Origin: Bolinopsis microptera
Taxonomy: Eukaryota; Ctenophora; Tentaculata; Lobata; Bolinopsidae
NCBI RefSeq assembly: GCF_026151205.1
Contig: NC_087076.1
Location: 17,393,919-17,457,918, forward strand
Length of the DNA: 64,000 nt
Direction: 5' to 3'
Shown: positions 1 through 11,660 of the stretch, piece after piece
Position numbering within the stretch: position 1 is the stretch's first letter
How the letters are laid out: each line of letters begins with the position of its first letter
The notes under the pieces: generated by a model
Seen by the model: only the letters and a program-made list of their open reading frames with translations
Databases searched by the model: none
Told to the model about the DNA's origin: nothing
Translations under genes and position numbers: made by a program

Positions 1-819
1 TAGGATAAATCACATTGAATCCATTTCTTTTGTGCCAATTGTTTATTTTATAAACTAGATAATCTAACTACAGTTTAAATATGTTGACTGAGTTACTGTT
101 TTCCGTAAGTTCTGAGTATTCACAAAAAAGTCCCCAAAAGATGTCCACAAAAAGTACTGACTACATTTCCCACCTTTTTTTTTTCACAGAGAGAGAAATT
201 CTGGGGGACACCTCTTCAGAAATAGGTTATATTTGTCCCAGAAGTGATTAAAATTAATAATTGACAACATTCTGAGTGCTCTATACACACAACCTGTTTT
301 AGGCTGACGTTTAGGGGTGGTGCACGTGACCATTTTTAGGGGGTATACGGTTTTTGAGGTACTTCCTTTAGTGAGTGAATGTTTTCAAGTAGCTTAAGTT
401 TTAAAAAAGACATAACAAATAGTAACTAGTGACAAAAGATAAATTCAGCCTCCTGTACATTTTGTAATTATCTACACAATATAGAGTTGACAATTTTAGG
501 GTGGATTTTTAAAAGTGACTCCATTTCAAACGTCAAAAAAATTGTCCCTTATTTTAATTTCAAATCTCCAAATCTTCCTGGCAGCTAGAAAAAAGGTTTA
601 AAATATATTCCTAGACACAACAGAACCCTGTAAATTTAGCCCTAAACTCGGCAATCTGGGCCCCAAAAAACAGGTGACTTATTATAGGGCGGTTTCCCGA
701 CTTAAAAGTTAAATTATTGCAAATTATCAACGCGTCCTTTGTACACATAGTCACGTTACATTTCAGATGTGAGTGAGAGAGAGATAGAGCTGGGTTAAAG
801 TTGCAGTCAGGATTATTCG
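1..819. other. No gene seen; AT-rich flank
   Basis: AT-rich sequence with short homopolymers and a GA-rich patch near 770-790. I see no reading frame, RNA gene or element with clear ends. It lies downstream of the minus-strand genes and may contain the 3' UTR of the putative exon at 820-972. Confidence 0.4.
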
Positions 820-972
820 CTACAGTTTTTCATATGTAGACTGGCTGGTTCCAGGCCAGTACTCACTGACTGTATCCACCTCCTCCTCCTCCTCCTCTTC
901 CTCTTTCTGATGTAATGACTCATCCTCCCCCGCGCAGTATATCGGGGTAGTCAGTCCAGTAAGTAGTATGTC
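820..972 (-). CDS. Putative terminal exon, acidic C-terminus
   Basis: On the minus strand a good acceptor (ctctcacag|GAC) is followed by 50 open codons ending in TAG at 822..820. The peptide has an acidic run of about eight glutamates after HQK, then VDTVSEYW, and ends YEKL. The glutamate run is encoded by a (CTC)n microsatellite, so part of the opening could be chance. I find no matching upstream exon before phosphofructokinase. It could be an alternative 3' exon of that gene, an exon of a gene with distant 5' exons, or spurious. No family recognised. Confidence 0.3.
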   Translation of the reverse strand, partial: DILLTGLTTPIYCAGEDESLHQKEEEEEEEEVDTVSEYWPGTSQSTYEKL

Positions 973-1930
973 CTGTGAGAGAGATGAAAACGGTCAGAGT
1001 CACAAGAGTCACAAGAATTATAATATAATAAAATCTACTTGTCATGTTTTTTGTGAAGTTGGAGTTAGTAAACAGTACAAATCAAGGATAACGATTTACA
1101 CTAACAAAGTTTATGAATAAAGACATATAACTAAATATATATAGTGAAAATTATTGGCAACTGAACGACTACAAATAAACTTTAGTAATTGGGAGGGGAG
1201 GGGGGGGGGGGGCGGTGCACTACACCTATTACACATTTTACACTATTTTATACGACTAATTTACACTTTTAATTAACACTTAACAAAATTATCTTCTAAC
1301 ATCATTCTTCGCCAAGTACATTTCCAAAGTAAAACATTACCTTTGGCGGGAACATAAGGTCCACTTTTTTACACTTTCTTAAGGCTATTTTATTTATTTA
1401 CACTACACGTTTTTACACTACAACTTTTGCCTTTTTTTTACGTATGTGAAAAAAAGTGTAGGCAACCGAGCACCCCAGTGTTTTTCATAATGATTATGAT
1501 AGTAATTTGGTTTTGTTGTGATTTATAAAAGCAGCCTTAGATAGCTCTTCCAATATTTATTCTTTTATGCATCGTATTCTCCATATCTAACATTTTGTAT
1601 AACATTTATTATTCCTTTTATGGCGAAGTGAAAAGTGGTAATTTATTGCCATGATTCAGTCATCAAATCACGATATCATGCCTCAAGAAAGATCCATTAT
1701 TATGTTTTTATGCGTAGGCAATCAAACAGAAATTAGTTGCAGATCATGCAATTTATTTCAATTATGTAAAAATTTGGAGTAAATAAATTACATAATTAAG
1801 GTACATATTAAACATTTTAATATGGACAATACTTATAAATTAATAATCTTTGCTGAAAACCAAACATGCAAATTCTGAAAATTTAAGAATCAAAAACGAA
1901 TGAGTAATGAAAAAAAATTACATAACCATA
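973..1930. other. No gene seen; AT-rich, poly-G run
   Basis: AT-rich intergenic DNA with a run of about 14 G inside a GGGAGGGG context near 1192-1214. No supported gene or element. Confidence 0.4.
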
Positions 1931-1936
1931 TTTATT
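1931..1936 (-). terminator. Polyadenylation signal for phosphofructokinase
   Basis: The plus strand reads tttatt, i.e. AATAAA on the minus strand, about 130 bases downstream of the phosphofructokinase stop codon. Position and hexamer fit a cleavage/polyadenylation signal; there is no transcript evidence. Confidence 0.45.
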
Positions 1937-2064
1937 CAAGCAAAATAAACCAAGAATAATCCAAGGTGTCCACAAAAAAGAAAAAAAAGTATCAAAAAAA
2001 ACCAAAGCAGTTTCATATCATCAATACAATGTTCATAATCTAATCAACCGAATCGCGAAGTTTC

Positions 2065-4725
2065 CTAATGTGAGGTACCCTTATCACAACCTCCACCATT
2101 GCAATGAGGACAGCCAGCCGTACGACTAGTTTTAGCTCTAGCAGTACTGGGTTGCAGAGCCAAGGTCTGGATCAGAGGTTTCAGGTCCAGCCACCAGCTA
2201 TCAAGTGGCACACGGCGCTGTTGGTCCATCTGGAGCTCCAACACGGGTGTAAACACCGTGCTACTTCCCCGGATTCCAAGGACGACCACGTCGTCTGATG
2301 TGAAATGTGCTTTGGTGAGGCGCTTTATTATGTCTCTGTAAACCTGGGGGAAAAATCTGGAATGAGATCGAAGAAATTGAATGAAGGAATCGAGCTGTCA
2401 AAAGTTTTAAAAACGTATCAAGGACGACCACTGTGGTGAATTGGTTGAGCCCTCTTCTGCCTCGCGCTTCTTTCCAAATATGTCAGGTGATGTTGTCGAC
2501 CACACAATGGTAGTAAAGCTTTAAAAAATGGACCGTATTCTAAATAGTATTAAGTTAAAAAAGGAGTCTCCCGGGATAAAACGGGGATAAAAACCTTGCA
2601 AGCGAAAGTAGCAGCGAGCGTTCTATCGAATGGTGAAGGGGTGAATCCCTGCTGAATGTGTCCTAGAACTGAGCTTCTTACGGCAAACTGTCCCTCTTTT
2701 ATCACATACAAGCTGTATACAAAGGTCTGTTTTTGTAGTGAGGTAGCTGGTTTCTTTTCCTATGATTATTCCTCTGTGACACCCTGCAAGAATAACATAC
2801 CCGGTTAGTAATGCCTGACCAATCAACCATAACAAAGGACAAATGTCCAGAGTGAATATAAAAAATTACAGGGAATCATTACATTGAAAAATCATAAAAT
2901 AACCTTGTTCCATTTTGTCCATAACTTTGTAAGCATCACACTGAAGTTCATCAATGTTGACTGGCAGTTCAGGAATGTACGCCGCATCAGCCCCACTGGC
3001 TAAACCACTCAACACCGCCAAATAACCACAATTCCCTCCCATCACTTCAATTATAAACACTCTCTTACGTGTAGAAGCAGCGGACTGCTTGATACAATCC
3101 ACCGAGCGAACTATCGTGTTCAGGGAAAATCGCAAATCCTATAGATAAATCGATAGCCTCGGTACGTTTTGCTAAATAGTTGGCCGGAACCAAGTAAACT
3201 GGCATAGTGGTATGTTTGGTGAGAGCAAGGCTGGAGGTAACAGCCTCAAAACCTCCAAACAGAACCAGGCAGTCAAGGTTACGTTTGGCGAAATTGGACA
3301 GAGCAACTTCAACATTGGATGAGTTGATAGTTGAGCGACTAGACCCCGCAATGCAACCCCCTCTCATACTCCACAACTCACACTGGGCAGGGGAGATCAC
3401 CTCCGAGTTATCAGCTAAAATCCCGTCCGTTCCCTCGTGGTAAACAGTCACTATGTTTCCATGGTACGCAGCAATCTTAACTAGGGCTCTTATACCAGAG
3501 TTCATGCCTGGAGCTGGACCCCCAATGAAGGCTACCCAATATTGAGCTGCTTGCCATCTTCAGGAAGCGATTTGACCTCTAGCACACTCAGCATTTTACT
3601 CATCTCAACTTTCTTACTGAAACCCGTACCCCGCAACTCCTGGGCTCTCTGAAAATCTTTATTTTTGAAGCACTCCTTAATGCTAAGAGTATGTTTGATA
3701 GCTTCCATTAGAGGGAGTCTAACTATAGTGTTGTTCTTCAAACTCACTATACATGGGTCTATCTCAGCTCCAGCATGGATCCCTTCCAAGATAACCTTCG
3801 CAGCTTCACAACCCAGCCTAGACCCAAGAGTTCTGTCAAATGCAGTCGGCTGGCCCCCTCTCTGGACATGCCCTAAAACTGTTACTCTCACATCCATCCC
3901 ATTGTCACTGAGCAGTGTTTTGACTTGCTCTGCTTTAATAGGATTTCCATCACAGTCAGCGGCTCCCTCTGCAATCACTATCAGACCGAATCTCTTTGAA
4001 GAGTTACTTGCGTTCTTCATCTTGGTCACAAGAACCTCCTTCCAGTTTGACTCAGGGGGAGCCTCAGGAATAAAGACCCAGTCACAAGGACCTGCGATCG
4101 CGGACATCAGAGCCAGGTAACCACAGTGCCTCCCCATGACCTCTATAATAAAGGTACGGTTATGAGAAGCTGCAGTACTTGCCAGACAATCCATGGCATC
4201 CACTATACGATGTAGGGCAGTGTCCGCACCAATGGTCATGTCAGTTCCACACAGATCGTTATCAATAGACCCAACCATTCCCACTATGTTGAGATAGGAA
4301 CAGAGCTTAGCATTCCCTGGAAATATCTGTTTCTCTTTCAGTAACTCTCCTAGGAGGTCAGGCCACTCAGTTTTGAAGATGCTGGCTCCAGTCAAGCTCC
4401 CATCACCACCAATCACTACCAAACTGTTTATTTTTCTTTCAATCAGATTCTTTGCAGCCATCTTCCTGCCTTCACGATTCCTGAATGCCGGACAGCGAGC
4501 AGTTCCGATCAAAGTACCGCCCTTACTCAGGATACCAAGTGCATCTTTCCACCCCATCTGTTTGATCAAATCACCACCTTTACAAAGTCCTTCGTAGCCA
4601 TCAAATACACAGAAGACAGGTATATTCTGATGAGTGAGATATCTAATGACAGCTCGAACAGCTGCGTTCATCCCCTGTGCATCGCCTCCGGAGGTTAAGA
4701 TAGCTACCCCTGCACACGGTGTCAT
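2065..4725 (-). CDS. PFK: ATP-dependent 6-phosphofructokinase (frame-broken copy)
   Basis: Catalyses fructose-6-phosphate to fructose-1,6-bisphosphate, the committed step of glycolysis, in the cytosol. Exons: 4725..2904, 2783..2595 and 2343..2065, all with GT-AG introns. The N-terminal catalytic half is intact: LTSGGDAQGMN, IGGDGSLTGA, GSIDNDLCGTD, EVMGRHCGYLA, GHVQRGG.PTAFDR. The C-terminal regulatory half is recognisable (GGPAPGMN, FIIEVMGGNCGYLA, GHIQQG..PSPFDR, and a VFTPVLELQ..WWLDLKP end). Its frame changes near 3531-3540, in 3157-3183 (two opposing shifts around the expected TVSNNVPG loop), in an A/T run at 3126-3129, and at 2668-2673. Several sites are homopolymers. The start is taken as the Met four residues before AGVAILTSGG, because TAG lies upstream in frame and a pyrimidine-rich acceptor (cttccgtag) abuts CCATG. 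Either assembly indels or early pseudogenisation explains the breaks. Confidence 0.9.
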
Positions 4726-6703
4726 GGCTACGGAAGTAGGAGGAGTTACCACAAAGTTACCAATCAAAGTGTACTATTACAATACAGGAGTTACAAAAAA
4801 GGTTACCAACAAAAACAATAGGGATAAATTATATCAAAATACTAACAGGAGTTACATTCAGTCCGACACACTGAAAGTGGCTCTGCAAGTTTGAGGCTAC
4901 CACAATGTGTTTAACAGGCGACTCCGCTGTGATTATGTGAATTTAAACTGCCCCAGATATGTGGACAGTATTTACAAACCCAATTAAACAAAGGTAAATC
5001 ACATTAACCTCTTTAAAAACCTAGTTCGAGTTACAGAACGAAACGAACTGAAGAGCTCGGCGAAACTGGATACTCTCAAGTTGTTTAGCAGAAGCTACCC
5101 ACATAATGCTGTAGCATATTAATGAGAGGTCTCGAAATTTGCGCAGGCTTCTAGAAGCGTCGAGACTTTACTAATACTATAGATTATATTAGCTCTATCA
5201 GGACACACATTCAAGATGTACGAATTATGTTGTATTTGAAACATAATATATATTATATACAGGGTGGCCCGAAAGTAACTACCCACGTCCCACACCAATT
5301 ATACACTGCAACCCTTAATAATTCACTTAAAACCAAGTCAGAATTTCACAAAAATTTCAGAGAATATAGATATGCCGATATGGGTCAAATTTAGAATTTC
5401 TGAAAGTTTCATAATTGATTACAGAGGGTGTGGCACGCCATCTTTTTTTTCATCAGAATCCTTAGTTTGACCCATATCGGCATATCTATATTCTCTGAAA
5501 TTTTTGTGGAATTCTGACACGAATAACGTGAAGTTTAAATAAAGGGTTAACAGTGGGTAGTTACTTTTGGGCCACCTTGTATGTACGAATTGTATCATAT
5601 AATCATGACATCATGTTTTATGTATTCAAAACATAACATGTATAATGTATATACAATGCAATATACATTATACAGGGTGTCCTACAAAATGGCCCCCAAG
5701 TGATCAGAGTAAATAAATCAAAACGGTTTCAGGACGGGATTTAAATTGACAAGGACTATAGGCTTGGAAACGTAACTAGAGTCGTGTAATGAGCAATTAA
5801 TTGCGGGATTTATGTGCTAATTGAGTGTTTAAATCGTTTAACAGTGATCATCCGTTTTTTGTGATCAGACACATTAGAATATTTAACCTTTTAACAATAA
5901 AGGTAATTAAGTTCATATTGCGTGTCCTTTAGGATAGTTTCCGCGTTATATGATATATATATATCATATGTATTATATGTAATATGTATATTATATACAT
6001 ATTACATATAATACAATATACATTATAGATGTATATAATTTATTGGATGATTTATTATATATAATAATATCATCCAATAAATATTTGTATATTTAGACTT
6101 TAGCACATTAAGTTCTATCATAGTTTGAAATTATACCACACATTCTGTACTGATGATCACAATGTATCCCGCTGAAACTACAAATAGCTTACATTTTGTT
6201 CGACCATCAAACATAATATGTAGCATGTACTATACGCATTACGTAGATTATAAATTGTGGTAACTTCTAAAGTCACACAGGTAGCTGCCAGCAAATAAGT
6301 GCATACTTGCATACTGGATTGACCTCACAAAATACAAGCACATCTTGTGGGCATTACTCAGTGATTATGGGCCCAAAAACATTTACGGAACCTAAGTGAA
6401 CAGATATTACAGATTCAAAGATAAGAAGGAAGGATTCTAATTTAATTAATGCATTTACTATAATAATTATGCATTTACTATAATAATAACAATGCAGGTT
6501 CACGGTAATTTGTGAATATCTAGACGTTGCGAATAGACAATCGAATTATTACGGCATAGTATTCAGAATTAGTTAGCAGCTATGTTATTAACAAGGTATT
6601 ATGAAAATGTATTTAAATGTCTATGAAAGTGAAGCGTGAAGCACGATTATTATGAAAATATGAAATATTTGGAACTCAAGTAAAATTGAAGAAAATGAGT
6701 AAC
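4726..6703. other. Intergenic, AT-rich palindromes
   Basis: Upstream of phosphofructokinase. It contains the MITE at 5260-5579, a lone mariner-like terminus near 5672 (acagggtgtcctac), and dense AT palindromes of TATATAC/ATTATA type at 5590-5670 and 5945-6070. No gene seen. Confidence 0.5.
5260..5579. mobile_element. Mariner-type foldback MITE, TA target site
   Basis: Ends are inverted repeats (cagggtggcccgaaagtaac at the left, its near complement gttacttttgggccaccttg at the right) flanked by TA on both sides. The interior is itself a long inverted repeat around gaatatagatatgccgatat, so the whole 320 bp can fold into a hairpin. TA duplication and CAGGGTG ends are typical of Tc1/mariner non-autonomous elements. 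No transposase frame is present. Confidence 0.8.
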
Positions 6704-8816
6704 CTTGACGTCCGACATGAGTCCGTCACGTACTTCAATCTGAAAAGGGCACTGTTGATGGCTCATCCGTCGGGTAGAATCACACGTTCGAATAGGGATC
6801 TGCTAGTGCTTGCTCGCTCGTCACCCGCTCGCCGGGATTAAACTTTAGCATCTTTTCTAGCATGTTAAGTGCTGAAATATGAGAAAAATTATGGTATGCA
6901 TTTTTGCAAAGCATCTCAAAAGAACTACTTCCTAACTGCAGAACAAATTGCCGCAGTAGAAACTAGAAAGTTCCATTTTTAACAAAGTAACATAGTATTT
7001 CCATTATTGTTAAAATGCAATTAACAATACCTGACTGATACGATTTGCCGGGCAACCTGTCCGACAGCGGGTGAATGGGTTTCTCGCTGTAACTAGGATC
7101 CCTAGTTAACTCTAAACATGAGGTCTCGGTGGGAGAAAGACAACAGTTACTCGTTTCATACTCCCTCCGACATGAGGAGTAGCTGCTCGTGCTCGTATTT
7201 ACCCGGGTATAGGGGTTTACCTGAGGGGGGAAGCGGTGGGGTTATTGATAAGCTAGACAAATGAGGGTTGCTAAAAAGAGAGGTAGCAGCTAAAATTGTT
7301 TGGTTTTTGAACAATATATTAATATGTAGTTATTGTTAGAACTTAACATTGAGCTGTTTACTATTTTACGAAAAGTGTCATACCATAATTGGAAGGTTAC
7401 AAACCTGAAATCATTTCAGCAATAACGCAACCAATCGACCAGATGTCACAACGTTTATTATACTATTGTGGGGTGATGATGCACTCTGGAGCTCTGTACC
7501 ACAAAGTGCTGAAAAGAACTTTTAGAAACTTATTAACGTCACATATAATATGAACTTAATTTGCTACTTGAAACGAAGCATGTAATAAATCCAATAACTT
7601 ATTGATGGCGTTTATCTGTGGCCTGTGATTGTGTAAGTCTATATATTATTATATATATATATTATATAATATAGAATAGTATATATACTAAAGATATAGC
7701 AGATAACATGATTTACCTTTTTCCACCAGTAAGATATCCCGTATGATCGTAATTAGGATCTATCATCCTGGCACTGCCAAAATCACAAATTTTTAACTCT
7801 CCCTTATCAAGGTTAATCAGAAAAGTATGACGGATAAGGCGCCTTGGACACAATTGGAGGAGTGAATGTATTTTGCAGCTTTCAATAACTGATATGAGAA
7901 AAGTTTTACATGTTCACTGTCAAGGGTTTGATTTTTCAATACAAAGTGCAAGTCCGTATCACAATGCTCCAACACCAGATACACTGCGAGAAGCTCTTTT
8001 CTGTCTGACCTCTCCCGATCAACAAGTCCCAGTATTTCAAACAAGTCGACAATGTTGTCGTGCTCAAGATGGCGTAGAATCCTTATTTCTCTTATTGCTG
8101 CTCGACATTGCTGGTCTGTTAAAGCGGTCAGTCGCTTGATCGCAACCCTGAAAAAAGTAAGAACTCATATAATCAAAATACCATTAATATGTTGTTGTTA
8201 TTTTTATATGTAGGCGATTGTGATCATAATTAGGGTTATAACTTTTTTGTGACATAAAATGCAAAAGGTATGCAATGTTTTCTTGATCTTGTAAAATTTG
8301 AAAAATCACGGACAAGGTGGATATATTATAATCGATTTGACTTGAGTGTAAGACAATGAAACAAGTTTTATCTTACATTCCTTTAATCATAAATCGAATA
8401 AGAGCTTGAACAACGAGGAACAGAATGTTCTATGATGATCATATTACATAATCATAATATAGTAAAATTTATTTAAATGTGAGTATTTGTTTTATGACAA
8501 ATGGTTGATTTTAGCGAGACAAGGTCAGTTTCTCTATGATCTAAGAAAAATGTATACTTCACAGTAGACAATGCTCAGTGGCAGGAATGAGGGATCAAAT
8601 CGCTTGGAGCTAACAATGGCAGAAGTTATGCCTTTTGATTTTTCATGCTTCATGATGTTTCACAAACCTGTGTTTTGATGGAGTATCAAGCGCAGAAAAT
8701 ACAACACTGTTGGTCCCACCTAACCTCTTCAGATCAGTGTATCTGCCACCTAGCAAAGTCTTCTGCAAGCTTAGAGAGTGAGGCGAGTGACTAAGCTCGA
8801 AATTCAGATTTGCCAT
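6704..8816 (-). pseudogene. ERK3/ERK4-type MAP kinase pseudogene (MAPK4/6-like)
   Basis: Five exons with intact GT-AG sites: 8816..8668, 8147..7717, 7508..7405, 7220..7031, 6871..6704. The order follows human MAPK6: a start with GGRYTDLKRLG and VVFSALD, VAIKRL (catalytic Lys), HDNIVDLFEILG, YLVLEHCDTDL, ICDFGSARMIDPNY, LWYRAPE, CDIWSIGCVIAEM, GKPLYPGKYEHEQ, and ALNMLEKMLKFNPGERVTSEQAL then PTDEP. Lesions: a lost base at the HRD site (about 7840-7855), where the restored frame gives HRR instead of HRD; TAG at 7465..7463; TGA at 7158..7156 and TAA at 7149..7147 with a frame change before the SEKPIHPL block; TGA at 6782..6780; an extra base in a T4 run at 6744-6747. The long ERK3/4 C-terminal tail is not visible. 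The conserved remainder suggests fairly recent loss. Family assignment is firm; functional status is inferred from the stops. Confidence 0.87.
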
Positions 8817-10325
8817 ATCATAGTCTGTTTAAACTGCTAAAATCTGAAGTGATGTTGATAAATACTCAAACATAATAAAACTGCAACTGGACATAAAATT
8901 GGAGGTTGATCGTTAAAACTTGTAAGTGATACAAAAGTTTATAGTAGCAGCAGCTTTCAAAAATCACGTAATAATCGTCTTCGGCTGGAGATAATTTGGT
9001 GAAAAGGTGATTATACATGATGCTGTAGAACCGAAGGATCAAAATATATGTTTCTTGTTGCTCGTATTAACAATAATACATCAATTTTAAGGGATAAGGA
9101 AGTGTTTATAGGTTCTGAAAAGGTGATTATGCATGATGGAGTGATAGCAATGTGGAGTCATGTGTAAAAGTGGGTTTAATGAGCTAAGAGTAAAGTATGT
9201 ACATTACAATATCATAGAAAAACAGTAGGCTTCTTAGGTGGAGGTGGGATAAGGAAGTGTTTATAGGTTCTGAAAAGGTGATTATGCATGATGGAGTGAT
9301 AGCAATGTGGAGTCATGTGTAAAAGTGGGTTTAATGAGCTAAGAGTAAAGTATGTACATTACAATATCATAGAAAAACAGTAGGCTTCTTAGGTGGAGGT
9401 GAAAGAGATGATAGATGGTTTAGGATGTAAGGAGAAGGAAATTTTAGGAAGGATGGGGTTGCCACATGCTCTGTCAGGTCAGGTCATGGTATTCTTGAGT
9501 CTGTAGCATCTGTAGGGGCGCCACACAATTTCAGCAGGGGTGCCAAATTGAAACGTTACACTACTGATGGTGGATGGGTTTTCAGTGAACAGAAGTAAAC
9601 TTGGCAGGATGGATGACAATGTCAAGAAAAGGTATGGCACTCAAGCAGGGTTTTCTTGAGTGAATGGACACAAAACATTCAGATCTTGCCCTGCACCATG
9701 AAATTTGGCCATGCAGCTGCCAAGGGTTGAGGGTTAAAAATTCAGATAATTTTATGATATACTAGGGTAGCAAGCAAATCCACGACCATCCATGCAGATT
9801 ATTTGTATTTGGTAGCTATTGTGCTTTGATATTCAGGGGAGAGCTTCATGTTTGTATCGGGACATTGATATTTCTGTTTCGTAACTTGTTTGACGGCCTT
9901 GCTCCTTTTGTGACAAATTCAGTACGATTTACAACATTTTTGTGTAAACCCCGTCTAAACTTATTTTATTTCCCTTTCTCACCAGCTAGTTGAAACATCA
10001 ACTTTGCCAGTGGTGTTGAATCGAGCTCCTGACGTATTTCAATTCTGCTTGTCTTTGTAGATAGTAAAAATGTCATTCAGTCGTTATTTCGGCGTTCACT
10101 TCTTTGCTGTGTGTCCAGTTCTGAGTGTAGTTTCTTGTTGCTTTGCAGGAGAATTTATACTCTCTATCTGTCATGTCTATCATAACTGGCTGTTACAACT
10201 TCTTTTTTAATGTTTGTAAAAGTTGTCAGAAACATTATTTGATGCGTGGCGCGTTACGGTATGTAGTCTATTGCGCTACAAGCACAATTATATTATGAAA
10301 CTATGATCTAAAATGGATTGACATC
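8817..10325. other. Intergenic between kinase relic and repeat cluster
   Basis: No gene recognised. It contains the 155-bp tandem duplication at 9091-9400. Near 10230-10275 there is a GC-rich motif (gatgcgtggcgcgtta, attgcgctacaag) related to the repeat family at 10.5-11.6 kb and 29.3-29.9 kb. Confidence 0.5.
9091..9400 (+). repeat. 155-bp tandem duplication, two copies
   Basis: The block starting gggataaggaagtg and ending taggtggaggt occurs at 9091-9245 and again at 9246-9400, apparently identical. This implies a recent duplication, or an assembly artefact. Confidence 0.9.
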
Positions 10326-11660
10326 GTCAATCTTAACGGGTAATACTCGTAAATATCTGTTCCATATTGCATATATTAGTTGGACCGTCGACGAGTCCAA
10401 ATCGGCGCGCGTCCTGGTAGGTTGTAAACCTACAACGTCAACCAAGTGTTAGTGTTACTATCTAGTACTAAAATTAATTTGAATTTACACGACCAATTGC
10501 AAGTCTAGTGATTAATTTTTATCGCAGCTTAATTAAATACCAAATTTGATTGACGATGTCAATTAACCCTTCCAGATCGTTGCTTTGCAAACTATCATAG
10601 CAACGATCTTTTCAGTAAGAATGATAGTTCACGCAGCGCGGCGAAGCGTCAAAGTCCTTTTAATATCAATTTGATTCACGATGTCAATCCTTCGCAGCTC
10701 GGTGAGGCACAGTGTTGATTAACGATGTCAATCCTTCACAGCTCTGTGAGTAGAGGCACAGTGGTGCATTTTGCCGATCTACCGAAGATATCTGGTTGCG
10801 AGAAGAATTATTTGATGCGCGGCGCGACCCAGTAGTGCATCGCGCTACAAAATATCAATGTGCATTTTTATTTTATATTGTATATATATTGTATATATTT
10901 TGTCACTCCCTTGTCTGTGAGAGTCTCTAAGTTTCGATGGAGAATGTTAGGACATATCTTAAGAGGACAGGAAGACTCACCAGCATACACCTCTATGTTA
11001 TTTGCTATAAATTCTGATATTTTTATGGAAGGGAGACGGGGTAGACCATGTTTAAACTTATTAGATGTTATTAGAAAAGACTTGACTAGTAGAAATCTTG
11101 ATATTAGACTTAAGAATTTGACTGATTTCGAAGACCTTAGATTTTTGGCTTTAGATAGGGAGGAATGGAAAAAGTTAGAAGATGGTTGATGTTTTTGTTT
11201 TCTTTTTTATGCGTTTTGATATCTATAAGGTGCCTAGGATGCTCTTTTAAAGAGATATTTCGTACTTTGAAAGATTTACTACTACTGTATATATTTTGAG
11301 CTGTGCAAGCAAATTGAACCAAAAAACAAAAAACCATAAAAACTGAACGTGAATTAAATTTAACAACGTGATGTACCAAATAATGCAATTTTTGACTGAA
11401 GAGCTGTTTTGTGTTTCAACATTCAGTATATTAATTTGATTCACGATGTCAATCCTTCGCATCTCGGCAATGCAAGGCCCAGTGGTGCATTTTGTCGATC
11501 TACTGTTATACGAGAAGATGCGCGGCGCGGCCCAGGCGTGCATCGCGCTACAAGTTCAAAGTTTAAAACCTAACAGGACGCGCGCCGACTTAGACTCGTC
11601 GACGGTCCTGAAAATTTTGAAACGAATATTTAAAGAGTATCACCCGTTAACAATTAACCC
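10326..11660. mobile_element. Repeat cluster with inverted ~100-bp ends
   Basis: The left end (about 10326-10436) reads ttaacgggtaatactcg ... gtcgacgagtcc ... ggcgcgcgtcctgg. The right end (about 11563-11660) is its diverged reverse complement (caggacgcgcgccga ... ctcgtcgac ... gagtatcacccgttaa). A third copy of this end lies at 35328-35430. Inside are several copies of a second motif, ttgattcacgatgtcaatcc with gatgcgcggcgcg...catcgcgctacaa, at 10550-10855 and 11433-11552, and a LINE tail. It may be one composite element or nested elements; target duplications were not resolved. Confidence 0.5.
10900..11189 (+). pseudogene. LINE ORF2 C-terminal fragment
   Basis: About 95 residues with the pattern of the region after the reverse transcriptase in several non-LTR families: FRWRMLGHILR, a GRRGRP motif, and an alternating D/L helix ending LALDREEWKKLEDG and a stop. 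No upstream reverse transcriptase is in frame, so it is a 5'-truncated copy or a fragment captured by the surrounding repeat cluster. Confidence 0.72.

Noticed and set aside
6704-8816. Stop-codon reassignment to explain TAG/TGA/TAA inside the kinase
   Set aside because: Other genes here end at TAA or TAG as expected and have no internal stops; frame shifts also occur, so decay or error is simpler.
10344-10400. Hammerhead ribozyme in the cgtcgacgagtcc region (also in the reversed copies near 11590 and 35360)
   Set aside because: GACGAGTCC and, in the 35-kb copy, GCGAAAC are reminiscent of the core. However the invariant CUGANGA is not matched (UCGACGA) and the strand order does not form three helices.
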